From an uncultured Acetatifactor sp. (GTDB lineage: Bacteria; Bacillota; Clostridia; Lachnospirales; Lachnospiraceae): a stretch of 64,000 bases of DNA. The stretch is from positions 62,001 through 126,000 of the forward strand of contig CAJUAB010000009.1 in the NCBI GenBank assembly GCA_910583845.1, given 5' to 3'. The number at the start of each line of letters is the position of its first letter. The first letter of the stretch is position 1. The notes under the pieces were generated by a model. It worked only from the letters and a program-made list of their open reading frames with translations, made no database searches and had not been told where the DNA came from. Both the position numbers and the translations under genes were made by a program. Shown in pieces: positions 7,331 to 15,728 of the stretch.

Positions 7331-9146
7331 AAAGGACTGGAAGAATATATTCGTGCTGCTGGGCAGTCTCTCGGAAAAGCATAAGGATGTGCTGGTGAGC
7401 CTGGTGGGGCTGTCCGTCTTCACGGCGGTGCGTCCTTTTATCACCGTGGTTCTGACCGGCATGCTGGTGGACGCGGTCTATGCGGGCGCGGGCCTTGAGC
7501 GGCTGCTGCGATATGTGGCAATCGGCGTTCTGGGGACTTTTCTGATGCACGCGGCGGAGGGTGTGCTGGTTATGTTTTTTAACCGGAAGCTGGAGTACAT
7601 GCAGGAGATCCAGGGCCAGCCCCTGAATAAAAAGAGCATGGAAATGGACTATGAGTATCTGGAGAATGTGGAGGTGCATGAGACGCGCCAGCGGCTGGAG
7701 CGGCTTGGGGGCTGGAGCCTGATGGCCCGGGTGCTGAGCGTGATGAACAAGATTCTCAGGGAGGGTGTCACGGTGATTGCCGCTATCTTCGTGGTGGCTC
7801 CCATGTTTATCCGGGGAAGCCATTCTCTGTCCGGCGGATTTGTGGGTTCCTGGCTGATGTCCCTGCTGCTGCTGGCGGCAGTGCTTCTGCTGACCATGGC
7901 GGAGTTTAAATGCGGCAGGTATTTTAACAGTAAAATGGCTGACACCAGAAAGCAGATGTCGGGCCAGGAAGCCAGATTCAAATATTATATGGAGATCCTG
8001 TCCGGGTGCGAGAGCCAGAAGGATCTGCGGACCTGCAAGCAGCAGAAGCTCTATGAGCGGGAGTTTGAGGATATCGCCCGGGGGATCAAGAAAACCATAG
8101 ACCGCCTGGCCCGCTATACCGTCCAGGATACCTTCACCCAGCATACCGTGTCCGCCCTCACAGGCTTCCTGGTATATGCCTTCGCGGGGCTTCTGGCCTT
8201 CGCGGGGCTGATCAGCATCGGCGGTGTGGTCACCTATGCCGCCAGTATACTGCTGTTCACCGAGTCCATGGGGCGACTGGTATATCAGCTGAGCTGGCTG
8301 GGAGGAAATTCGGTTCTCGCCGGAGATTATTTTACCTATATGGGACTTGCCCAGCGAAAGCACGAGGGGACGATTCCGGTGGAAAAACGCCGGGACGACA
8401 GATTCTCAGTGGAATTTGACCATGTATCCTTCCAATATCCGGGGAGCGAAAATTATGTGATCAAGGATCTGAATCTGAAGTTTGAGATCGGAGAAAAGAT
8501 GGCGATCGTGGGCAGGAACGGCTCCGGAAAGACTACCTTCATCAAGCTCCTCTGCCGCCTGTACGATGTGACGGAGGGCTGCATCAAGGTCAACGGCATA
8601 GATATCCGCAAGTATGACTATGCCCAGTACTGTGACCTGTTCGCGGTGGTGTTTCAGGATTTCCGGGTGTTTGACTTCCCGCTGGGAGAAAATGTGGCGG
8701 CCGGAGGAAGGGTTGAAAAGGAGCGGGCTGCGGATGCTCTGGAGCGGGCGGGCCTGGGGGAGCGCTGCCGCGCTTTGCCCCAGGGACTACAGACCGCCGT
8801 CGGCAAAGAGTTCGAGGAGAGCGGCGTGAATTTTTCCGGCGGAGAAAGACAGAAGATCGCCATTGCCCGGGCCATCTACAGGAACGCGGCCTTTGTCATC
8901 ATGGATGAGCCCACCGCCGCTCTGGACCCGGAGTCCGAATGTGAAGTGTACGCGGGTTTTGACACAATGGTGGGCAGGAAGACGGCGATCTATATTTCCC
9001 ACCGCCTGGCCTCCTGCCGTTTTTGCCAGGATATCCTGGTTTTTGACGGCGGGAAGGTGGTGCAGAGAGGACGCCATGAGGAACTGGAGAGCCAGGAGGG
9101 GCTGTATAAGGAACTCTGGGATGCCCAGGCGCAGTACTACGCCTGA
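7323..9146 (+). CDS. ABC exporter half-transporter B (cassette 1)
   Basis: A 607-residue permease-ATPase, partner of the preceding gene, whose stop codon it overlaps by 8 bp. About six membrane segments precede the ATPase domain with Walker A GRNGSGKTT, signature FSGGERQK, Walker B VIMDEPTAALDP and ISHRLAS. Both halves keep a complete Walker B with catalytic Glu, so no degenerate site is apparent. The tail (SCRFCQDILVFDGGKVVQRG) closely matches that of the protein at 21842-23677, marking the second halves of the two cassettes as paralogues. Start at ATG 7323, where the family-like N-terminus MSRKDWKN begins. Confidence 0.88.
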   Translation: MSRKDWKNIFVLLGSLSEKHKDVLVSLVGLSVFTAVRPFITVVLTGMLVDAVYAGAGLERLLRYVAIGVLGTFLMHAAEGVLVMFFNRKLEYMQEIQGQPLNKKSMEMDYEYLENVEVHETRQRLERLGGWSLMARVLSVMNKILREGVTVIAAIFVVAPMFIRGSHSLSGGFVGSWLMSLLLLAAVLLLTMAEFKCGRYFNSKMADTRKQMSGQEARFKYYMEILSGCESQKDLRTCKQQKLYEREFEDIARGIKKTIDRLARYTVQDTFTQHTVSALTGFLVYAFAGLLAFAGLISIGGVVTYAASILLFTESMGRLVYQLSWLGGNSVLAGDYFTYMGLAQRKHEGTIPVEKRRDDRFSVEFDHVSFQYPGSENYVIKDLNLKFEIGEKMAIVGRNGSGKTTFIKLLCRLYDVTEGCIKVNGIDIRKYDYAQYCDLFAVVFQDFRVFDFPLGENVAAGGRVEKERAADALERAGLGERCRALPQGLQTAVGKEFEESGVNFSGGERQKIAIARAIYRNAAFVIMDEPTAALDPESECEVYAGFDTMVGRKTAIYISHRLASCRFCQDILVFDGGKVVQRGRHEELESQEGLYKELWDAQAQYYA

Positions 9147-9155
9147 TTTGCGTCA

Positions 9156-10109
9156 TCACTTTTCCGGGTACATCCACCCGGTATAGTCCTTGATGGACAT
9201 CTTTTCCTGCTTTTCTTTGGCGAAGAGAGTTTCGTTGCGGTAGTTTCTGGGCGTGGTGTTCATGACTTCCATGAAGTGCCGGTTAAAGCTGGATACCGAG
9301 CGGAACCCCACCATCTCGGATATGTCCAGGATGGAGTGCTCCGTGCTGCGCAGCAGATTGCAGGCGTTGTTGATGCGGGTGTTGTTTACAAAATCCAAAG
9401 GAGGTTTGCCGATAATGCTGTGGAAGAGACGTCGGAAGTGGGTGGGGCTCAACCGGCAGATATCGGCCAGGTAGTTTACGTCGAACTGTTCGTCGTAGTG
9501 GTCCTCAATATAATCCAGAACCGGGGACAGCACCATGGCGTTTTCGGGTGGCTGGCTGGTGAGCGTGGTCTTGTGGCCTCCCTGATTCTGGATGCGGTGC
9601 AGTTCAATGCACAGGGACAGCAGAAGCCCCATGGAGCTGGTCCGGTACATGGGCTTCTCATCCCGGATATCCTTTACGATCATCATGGTGAGATCGTAGA
9701 TGACGGGATACTCCTTCCGGCTCAGTATGTGGCGGTATTCCTTATACGCGCTGAGGGACAGGTCAAATCCCCGTATATCCGGCGCGATATGCTTGAACAG
9801 CTCCTGGGGATTCAGGAACAGGTAAGACCAGAGGCTTTCGGAGCCCGGCGAGCTGTAAGTGGTGTGGGGGATATTTCTGGGTATGCAGGTGACATCCCCC
9901 TCCTTGAAAAAGAGCCGTTCCCTGCCGTTGAACTCCATATATCCGCTTTCCGAATGGCATACACCGATCTCAAGGCAATTGTGGAAATGCAGGCGCTTGC
10001 TGGGCACATTGGATATTTTCCAGTGTTCTCCGGTCAGGAGAAGCACGGGAAAATCAGAGGGCAGAAAATAGTTGCGGTATTCGGCTATGTCATTTTTAGG
10101 TTTAGGCAT
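9156..10109 (-). CDS. AraC-family transcriptional regulator of the sugar locus
   Basis: A 317-residue regulator. The N-terminal cupin-like sensing domain (about 20-150) includes LHFHNCLEIGVCHSESG and IPRNIPHTT. The C-terminal AraC domain has two helix-turn-helix motifs (YLADICRLSPTHFRRLF; ISEMVGFRSVSSFNRHF). Start at ATG 10109 (MPKPKND), five bases after GGAGG; a longer in-frame opening reaches 10187 without a site. It is divergent from the permease/binding-protein genes at 10494, across a 384-bp region with inverted repeats, so it probably controls that operon in response to a rhamnogalacturonan-derived sugar. Confidence 0.88.
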   Translation of the reverse strand: MPKPKNDIAEYRNYFLPSDFPVLLLTGEHWKISNVPSKRLHFHNCLEIGVCHSESGYMEFNGRERLFFKEGDVTCIPRNIPHTTYSSPGSESLWSYLFLNPQELFKHIAPDIRGFDLSLSAYKEYRHILSRKEYPVIYDLTMMIVKDIRDEKPMYRTSSMGLLLSLCIELHRIQNQGGHKTTLTSQPPENAMVLSPVLDYIEDHYDEQFDVNYLADICRLSPTHFRRLFHSIIGKPPLDFVNNTRINNACNLLRSTEHSILDISEMVGFRSVSSFNRHFMEVMNTTPRNYRNETLFAKEKQEKMSIKDYTGWMYPEK

Positions 10110-10493
10110 AAGAACCTCCAGAAAAAACCAATTATAGTAAAAATTTCCACCTTCAAATCCGGGAATAATCCCCAGGATTTTCATCAATTTGTATAACTGA
10201 GACAGAGAAAAAACAAAAAACTATGTAAATCTCCATTTGTTGCTTATTGCAAGTATAGCATAAATGGTTGATTCTGCATAGTTTTTATTTGTTTTTCAAT
10301 AGAAATCAAAGTCAATATGCACGAAAATGGTTATACAAATCAAATATTCCTGTACAAAGTAAACGAAGAAAAAGGCGTCTTATGGAACCGGCAATGCATG
10401 AAAAAGGGAAGGAATTGCCAGAGATACAGGACTATAGGACACCGGGCGTCAGCCCTACAGGGAGTGGACTTAAAGACGGGGAGGTAAAAGCAA
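10110..10493. promoter_or_regulatory. Divergent control region between araC-type gene and sugar ABC genes
   Basis: An AT-rich 384-bp gap. Outer inverted arms AAAAACTATG (10216-10225) and CATAGTTTTT (10277-10286) enclose a smaller palindrome TTGC-TTATT-GCAA (10240-10252). These are candidate operators for the AraC-type regulator or a catabolite regulator. No strong -35/-10 pair stands out. A GGGAGG site at 10479-10484 serves the GTG start of the first permease. No further gene is seen. Confidence 0.4.
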
Positions 10494-11444
10494 GTGGAGA
10501 AAAAACCAAAAAAAATGAGTCTTGCGGATCGACAGAAGCTGTTTTTCAAAAATTTCCGCCATACCTGGCAGCTGCTGGTGCTGGTTTCGATCCCTCTGAT
10601 CCTGGTGTTTATCCTGAATTACGCGGCTTATCCAGGACTGCGCATGGTTTTCATGGATTATAAGCCGGCCAAGGGATATGACGGCAGCGAGTGGGTGGGC
10701 TGGGAGACCTTTGCCAAGGTGTTCAAAGACGCGGATTTTCACCGTGCCCTGCGCAATTCCATTGTATTCAATGTGTTGGGCCTGCTGGTGAGCTTTCCGG
10801 CCCCCATCATTCTGGCGCTGATTCTGAATGAACTGCGCTACCCAAGGTTCAAAAAGGTGACACAGACCGTCCTGTATCTGCCGCACTTTCTCTCCTGGCC
10901 GATCATCGGAAGCGTGGCGTACACATTGTTCCGCCCCTCCACCGGCCTGGTGAATGTGGTGTTGAGGAATATGGGGCTGATCGAACAAGGAATTCCGTTT
11001 CTGACGGAAAAGTATCACTGGGCGGTGACCTATCTGCTCATCGGCGTCTGGGCCGGAATGGGCTGGGGCACCATCATCTATCTGGCTGCCATCACCAGCA
11101 TCAACGGCGAATTGTATGAGGCGGCCATGATCGACGGCGCCGGCAGGTGGAAGAGGATGTGGCATATCACAATTCCGGGAATCAAGGGAACCATCGTCAC
11201 GCTGCTGATTATGAACATGGGCCGTCTGATGGGAAGCAACTTCGAGGCGTTGAAGGTGTTTGACAATTCTCAGGTCAGGGAATTCCAGTATCAGCTGGCC
11301 ATCTACATATATCAGAAGGGTCTGTCCGGAAACCGGTTCAGCATGTCGACGGCGGTGGGGCTGTTCCAGTCCCTGGTGGGTCTGATTCTGGTGCTGCTGG
11401 CGGACTGGGTGGCCAAACGGCTGGGCGAAGAAGGATTATTCTGA
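10494..11444 (+). CDS. ABC sugar transporter permease, LplB/YteP type
   Basis: A 316-residue inner-membrane permease with about six membrane segments and the cytoplasmic EAA motif (YEAAMIDGAGRWKRMWHITIPG, residues about 206-227) that docks the ATPase. A GTG start follows GGGAGG by nine bases. It forms a pair with the next gene, followed by a lipoprotein binding protein, the order seen in LplB/YtcP-type systems for pectin-derived oligosaccharides. No ATPase gene is in the locus, as is usual for this class, which borrows a shared MsmX/MsmK-type ATPase. Confidence 0.88.
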   Translation: MEKKPKKMSLADRQKLFFKNFRHTWQLLVLVSIPLILVFILNYAAYPGLRMVFMDYKPAKGYDGSEWVGWETFAKVFKDADFHRALRNSIVFNVLGLLVSFPAPIILALILNELRYPRFKKVTQTVLYLPHFLSWPIIGSVAYTLFRPSTGLVNVVLRNMGLIEQGIPFLTEKYHWAVTYLLIGVWAGMGWGTIIYLAAITSINGELYEAAMIDGAGRWKRMWHITIPGIKGTIVTLLIMNMGRLMGSNFEALKVFDNSQVREFQYQLAIYIYQKGLSGNRFSMSTAVGLFQSLVGLILVLLADWVAKRLGEEGLF

Positions 11445-11460
11445 GGGAGGAGTGAAGAGA

Positions 11461-12387
11461 ATGAGCAAGAGAGTGAAAGATGTAGAAGAAAGCACTGCCG
11501 GCGATGGCAGCAGAGCCATAAACAAATTCCGGCTCAGCGACGGCATCATGATGCTTGTCATTGTGCTGCTCTGTCTGACCTGTATCCTGCCCTTTGTGCA
11601 TGTGATGGCAAAGTCGCTGTCCTCGAACAACTTTGTCTCGGCCCAGGAAGTGACGCTGTGGCCCAAGGGCCTCACCACCAGCGCGTACAAGGCGGTCTTC
11701 GCGGACAGCAGCATGACCTACTCCATGGGCTTTTCCATTATCGTCACCATCATCTTTACGATTCTGGGACTGATTGTGTGTCTGTGCGCCGCATATCCGC
11801 TTTCCAAAAAGGAACTCCCCTTCAAGAGGGTGATTACGTTCCTGCTGGTATTTCCCATGTACTTCGGCGCCGGTCTGATTCCCACTTATCTGCTGTATAA
11901 CGACTTAAGCCTTCTGGACAATATGTGGGTGCTGATTCTGCCGGGAATATATTCCGCCTACAACATGCTGGTCATGAAGAGTTATTTTCATTCCAGCATT
12001 CCGGACAGTCTGGAGGAGTCCGCGTTCCTGGACGGAGCCAATTATTTTCAGATTATCCGGCACATCATTCTGCCGCTGAGCAAGCCTATTCTTGCCACAC
12101 TGGGCCTGTTCTACGCGGTGGGAAGATGGAACAGCTACGGAGACAATATGTATTATATCCGGATGAGAACGGATCTGCGGATGCTCCAGTATAAGCTGTA
12201 TCTGCTGGTTTCCACGGCGGCGGAGGCCCAGTCCACGGCTCTGGCGGAGGGGTCCGCGGTGGACAGTACGCCGGAGGTGCTGCAGTCCGCGACCATCATG
12301 TTTGCCACGATACCGATCATTATCGTTTACCCGTTCCTGCAGAAGTATTTTGTCAAGGGAGCCATGATCGGTTCCGTGAAGGGATGA
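11461..12387 (+). CDS. ABC sugar transporter permease, YtcP/LplC type
   Basis: A 308-residue permease with six membrane segments and the EAA-loop motif (LEESAFLDGANYFQIIRHIILP). The C-terminus FLQKYFVKGAMIGSVKG is typical of this subfamily. Start at ATG 11461, ten bases after GGAGG; an in-frame GTG at 11452 stands too close to the site. It lies 16 bp after the partner permease and is co-transcribed. Together they would move oligosaccharides delivered by the lipoprotein at 12538. Confidence 0.88.
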   Translation: MSKRVKDVEESTAGDGSRAINKFRLSDGIMMLVIVLLCLTCILPFVHVMAKSLSSNNFVSAQEVTLWPKGLTTSAYKAVFADSSMTYSMGFSIIVTIIFTILGLIVCLCAAYPLSKKELPFKRVITFLLVFPMYFGAGLIPTYLLYNDLSLLDNMWVLILPGIYSAYNMLVMKSYFHSSIPDSLEESAFLDGANYFQIIRHIILPLSKPILATLGLFYAVGRWNSYGDNMYYIRMRTDLRMLQYKLYLLVSTAAEAQSTALAEGSAVDSTPEVLQSATIMFATIPIIIVYPFLQKYFVKGAMIGSVKG

Positions 12388-12400
12388 GATTTGGTATTCC

Positions 12401-12439
12401 TCCTCTGCCCCCACGGCGCGTATGCCGGGCGGCGGAGGA
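12401..12439 (+). promoter_or_regulatory. GC-rich hairpin between permease and binding-protein genes
   Basis: Arms at 12401-12417 and 12424-12439 form a strong imperfect stem of about 15 bp with no T run. A hairpin here could protect the downstream message or trim the upstream one, raising binding-protein output relative to the permeases. Confidence 0.45.
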
Positions 12440-12537
12440 CGGGCCGTGCAGCCCGGCAGGAGAAAGGATAGTTCCCCGCAGAGGGTAGCTATAGATTTGT
12501 ATTTGTTTTACACAATTTTTTGAAGGAGGAAAAGAGT

Positions 12538-14334
12538 ATGAAAAAGAGAACGGTTCAGAAGTTTCTGACGCTGGCCCTCAGCGCCGTCATGGCGCTGGGC
12601 GTAATGACGGGCTGCGGCAGTGAACCTGCCGGGAGCACCCCGGAAAGCCAGGGACAGGAATCCACCCCCGGCAGTCAGGAGAGTTCCCGGGAAAGCGAGA
12701 GCGCCCCGCAGGAATCCGCTTCCCAGGGCAGTGAGTCCACCGCTCCCGAGGGCGGCTCCGCAGCGGCAGGTATGGAGGGCTGGACGGCGTTCGCGGACAA
12801 TGTGACGCTGAAAATTCCCGTGTACGACAGAGGACAGGCCGGAATTCCGGATGTAAAGGAGAATTACTGGACAAAGTGGGTGCAGGAAAACTTTGGCGAT
12901 CAGTACAATATCACGGTGCAGTATATTCCCATTGGAAGAGGCAATGTCATGCAGGACTACGCGCTTTTGTCCTCCAGCCAGAATCTGCCTACTATTCTGA
13001 TGGAATACGACTATGACAAGCTGGCCACCTGGTCTGAGGAAGGATATTTACAGACCTATGATATAGACGCGTTCCAGGAAGTGGCTCCTACATATTATGA
13101 TGCCATGGTAAGGAACAATCAGCTTGTCTATACCGAGATGAACAATGAGCGTTACTTTGTGCTGGCGGAGAGACCTTATTACAACACCACGCCCAATTTT
13201 GTGACCTTCTACCGCATGGACTGGCTGCGGCAGGTGGGATATGATCATATCCCTCTGAACCGTGAGGAATATCTGGACGCCATGCAGAAGATCATGGATG
13301 CCGGTATCTGCGAGCATCCGGGCGGAGGAGCGATGTTCGAGGCCAAGGGCGGCGAGCAGACCTATGACACAAGAGATTTCCCGCTGAATGAAGAAGAGTG
13401 GGCCATGTACGGCGACTTCAATATTCCGTCCCTGAGCTGGGAGGCCAACAAGAGACTGCTTAAGAGGGCCAATGAGGACTACAATCTGGGAATTACCAAT
13501 CCGGAGTATTACACCATCGACCCCGCCACTGCCGAGGCTAATTTCTATGCGGGCAAGACCTACGCGTATGGCGCGTATATGGCTCCCAGTATGCCGTTGC
13601 TTGATAACTTCTACTCTCAGAATCCCGACGCGGAGCTGGCTGTATATACTTTTGTCGGAGAAGAGCAGAAGACGCAGGCGGACCCCGGAACCGGTTACTA
13701 TCCTCTTTACCGTGCGGACAATCCCTTCGGCATGACCATCGGTTTCTCCTCCTTTGCTTCCGAGGATGAGATCAAGGCTGCCTGGATGTATCTGGAGTGG
13801 ATGATCCAGCCGGAGAACCTGCACACCATTCAGTGGGGCGTGGAGGGCGAGACCTACAATTATGACGAGGATGGCTTTGAAGTGGCTGTAAGCGACTATG
13901 AGGGCGAGTACAAGATGGGCTTCAACGGCAACAAGGATTACTGGTGCGTGGCGATTGAGGCCAGAAATGCCGGCGATATGTATGACAACATCAGAATGAA
14001 CTCTCCCAAGGGCTATCCCCAGGACTTCACGGATCAGATCATTGGAATATATGACCTGAATGTGAAGAAAGCGGAGCTGGGTTATCCCATCAGCGACGCT
14101 CTGTTCGCCGTATCCATCCCGTCGGTGGACGAGTACCGCGGTGACCTGCAGATGAAGTATGCCGAGTACAAGGACGCGCTGATCATGTGCAAGCCCGAAG
14201 AGTTTGACGCTCTGTATGAGCAGTATTCTCAGGAGTATCTGAATATGGGATATCAGTCGATTCTGGATGAGAGAAAGGCCGCTTATGAGGACGGAAAGAC
14301 CACGAAGCTGCCGGATAATCAGAAAGCGAACTGA
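12538..14334 (+). CDS. Extracellular sugar-binding lipoprotein of the ABC importer
   Basis: A 598-residue solute-binding protein. It has a signal peptide with lipobox LGVMTGC (Cys about residue 24), then a Ser/Glu/Gln-rich spacer to about residue 75 that spans the wall. The remainder is an LipO/YtcQ-like binding domain with many Tyr and Trp residues suited to sugar stacking. Start at ATG 12538, eight bases after AAGGAGG. Position after two permeases and before GH105/GH112 genes implies binding of rhamnogalacturonan fragments; the actual ligand is inferred. A hairpin at 14377-14406 follows. Confidence 0.88.
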   Translation: MKKRTVQKFLTLALSAVMALGVMTGCGSEPAGSTPESQGQESTPGSQESSRESESAPQESASQGSESTAPEGGSAAAGMEGWTAFADNVTLKIPVYDRGQAGIPDVKENYWTKWVQENFGDQYNITVQYIPIGRGNVMQDYALLSSSQNLPTILMEYDYDKLATWSEEGYLQTYDIDAFQEVAPTYYDAMVRNNQLVYTEMNNERYFVLAERPYYNTTPNFVTFYRMDWLRQVGYDHIPLNREEYLDAMQKIMDAGICEHPGGGAMFEAKGGEQTYDTRDFPLNEEEWAMYGDFNIPSLSWEANKRLLKRANEDYNLGITNPEYYTIDPATAEANFYAGKTYAYGAYMAPSMPLLDNFYSQNPDAELAVYTFVGEEQKTQADPGTGYYPLYRADNPFGMTIGFSSFASEDEIKAAWMYLEWMIQPENLHTIQWGVEGETYNYDEDGFEVAVSDYEGEYKMGFNGNKDYWCVAIEARNAGDMYDNIRMNSPKGYPQDFTDQIIGIYDLNVKKAELGYPISDALFAVSIPSVDEYRGDLQMKYAEYKDALIMCKPEEFDALYEQYSQEYLNMGYQSILDERKAAYEDGKTTKLPDNQKAN

Positions 14335-14376
14335 CGGCCCGTGACAGAGCGGAGAAGTTCCGATAATTGAAAACCG

Positions 14377-14406
14377 TATAGCCCCCGGCATATGTTGGGG
14401 GCTATA
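14377..14406 (+). terminator. Probable terminator after the binding-protein gene
   Basis: Perfect 10-bp arms TATAGCCCCC (14377-14386) and GGGGGCTATA (14397-14406), followed by a weak AT-rich tail (TTCATAAA). It separates the transporter genes from the glycosidase genes. Confidence 0.6.
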
Positions 14407-14480
14407 TTCATAAAGGCGCGAAAACAGTTCATGCAAATACGGATACTGTTCATGCGTAATCGCCGTTTACGGGTTAAAAC

Positions 14481-14490
14481 GTGATATAAT
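14481..14490 (+). promoter_or_regulatory. Extended -10 promoter for the GH105 gene
   Basis: TGATATAAT (TATAAT at 14485-14490 with the TG extension) stands about 98 bp before the GTG start at 14588. No clear -35 is visible, suggesting a second, possibly activator-dependent, start for the enzyme genes. Confidence 0.45.
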
Positions 14491-14587
14491 CTATAGGGTG
14501 GAACAGACGGGAACGCCCCGGACTGCGCGGGGTATCGGCCCGGCGGACGGAAGGCGGATAAAGAATGTTTACAAGGAGGGTTACAGG

Positions 14588-15634
14588 GTGAAGCTGGAAT
14601 ATGACAGGCAGGAGATTTTGGATGTGATAGACAGGATCGTCAGAAGGACCATGAAGATGGATCTCACATGGGAATGGCCCTGCGGAGTGGCTTATTATGG
14701 GATTGCCGACGCCTATGAGAAGACAGGGAATGAAGAGTATCTGACGCTTCTTAAGGACAGGGTGGACGAGCTGATCGATCTGGGGCTTCCGCCGGTGTGG
14801 ACGGTGAACGCCTGCGCCATGGGGCATTGTCTGCTGTCTCTTTATAAGGCTACGGGGGAACAGAAATACTGGGACATTGTGATGAGCAAAATCCGCTATC
14901 TCCGGGAGGAGGCGCTGCGCTTTGGCGACGGAGTGCTGCAGCATACCGTGTCGGCAAACAATGACTTCCCGGAGCAATGCTGGGCGGATACCTTGTTTAT
15001 GGCGGCATTTTTCCTGCTGCGGGCAGGGGTAGAGCTGTCAAATGAGGAAATGATCGAGGACGCGCTGAATCAGTACTACTGGCATATCAGATATTTGCAG
15101 AATCCGGAAACGGGCCTGTATTATCACGGTTACGATCATATCGCCGGGGATCATATGTCCGGCTTTTACTGGGGGCGCGCCAACGCCTGGGCGGCTTTTA
15201 CCATGTCCCAGGTGGGCGGTATTCTGCCTAAATGCTATCTGTATCCAAAGTATATGGATGTGGCGGGATCTCTGGATGAACAGCTTTCGGCCATCAAGCT
15301 GCTGCAGACCCCGGACGGCCTGTGGCGGACCATACTGGATGACGAAAATTCCTATGAGGAGGTCTCCGCGTCGGCAGGCATTGCCGCCGCCATGGTGACC
15401 AGGGCCAATCCTCTTCACACCAGGTACATCAATAAAGCCATCAGGGGACTGCTGGCAAATGTCAGCCCCGACGGCAGAGTGCTGCATGTCTCAGGCGGGA
15501 CGGCGGTGATGAACGACGCGGACGGCTACCGCAATATTTCCAGGGACTGGATACAGGGATGGGGACAGGGACTGGCGCTGGCATTTTTTGACAGGGTGCT
15601 GATATCGGATTCATTGCAGGGGAGCGCCCTGTAG
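14588..15634 (+). CDS. GH105/GH88 unsaturated rhamnogalacturonyl hydrolase
   Basis: A 348-residue alpha/alpha-barrel hydrolase like B. subtilis YteR, which removes the unsaturated galacturonate left at the non-reducing end by rhamnogalacturonan lyases. Family landmarks are WEWPCGVAYYGI, WADTLFM (Asp134, at the place of the catalytic Asp), FYWGRANAW and a final RDWIQGWGQG. No signal peptide, so it acts in the cytoplasm on imported oligosaccharides. A GTG start at 14588 lies seven bases after AAGGAGGG; longer readings from 14498 have no site. It is followed by the GH112 phosphorylase gene after 94 bp. Confidence 0.88.
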   Translation: MKLEYDRQEILDVIDRIVRRTMKMDLTWEWPCGVAYYGIADAYEKTGNEEYLTLLKDRVDELIDLGLPPVWTVNACAMGHCLLSLYKATGEQKYWDIVMSKIRYLREEALRFGDGVLQHTVSANNDFPEQCWADTLFMAAFFLLRAGVELSNEEMIEDALNQYYWHIRYLQNPETGLYYHGYDHIAGDHMSGFYWGRANAWAAFTMSQVGGILPKCYLYPKYMDVAGSLDEQLSAIKLLQTPDGLWRTILDDENSYEEVSASAGIAAAMVTRANPLHTRYINKAIRGLLANVSPDGRVLHVSGGTAVMNDADGYRNISRDWIQGWGQGLALAFFDRVLISDSLQGSAL

Positions 15635-15728
15635 GCTGTGGGCATGTTCAGCCTGGGTTCTGAGAACAGGATGTTATGACGGGAGTCTGAACCGGATTAT
15701 ACTGCGGACGGGCGGGAAAGAGGTAAGA

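Noticed and set aside
7158..8363. A 401-codon minus-strand open frame
   Set aside because: Antisense to the second ABC half-transporter; composition typical of a shadow frame, with no recognisable motif.
13048..14436. A 462-codon minus-strand open frame
   Set aside because: Antisense to the binding-protein gene, whose lipobox and ribosome site make it the real gene.
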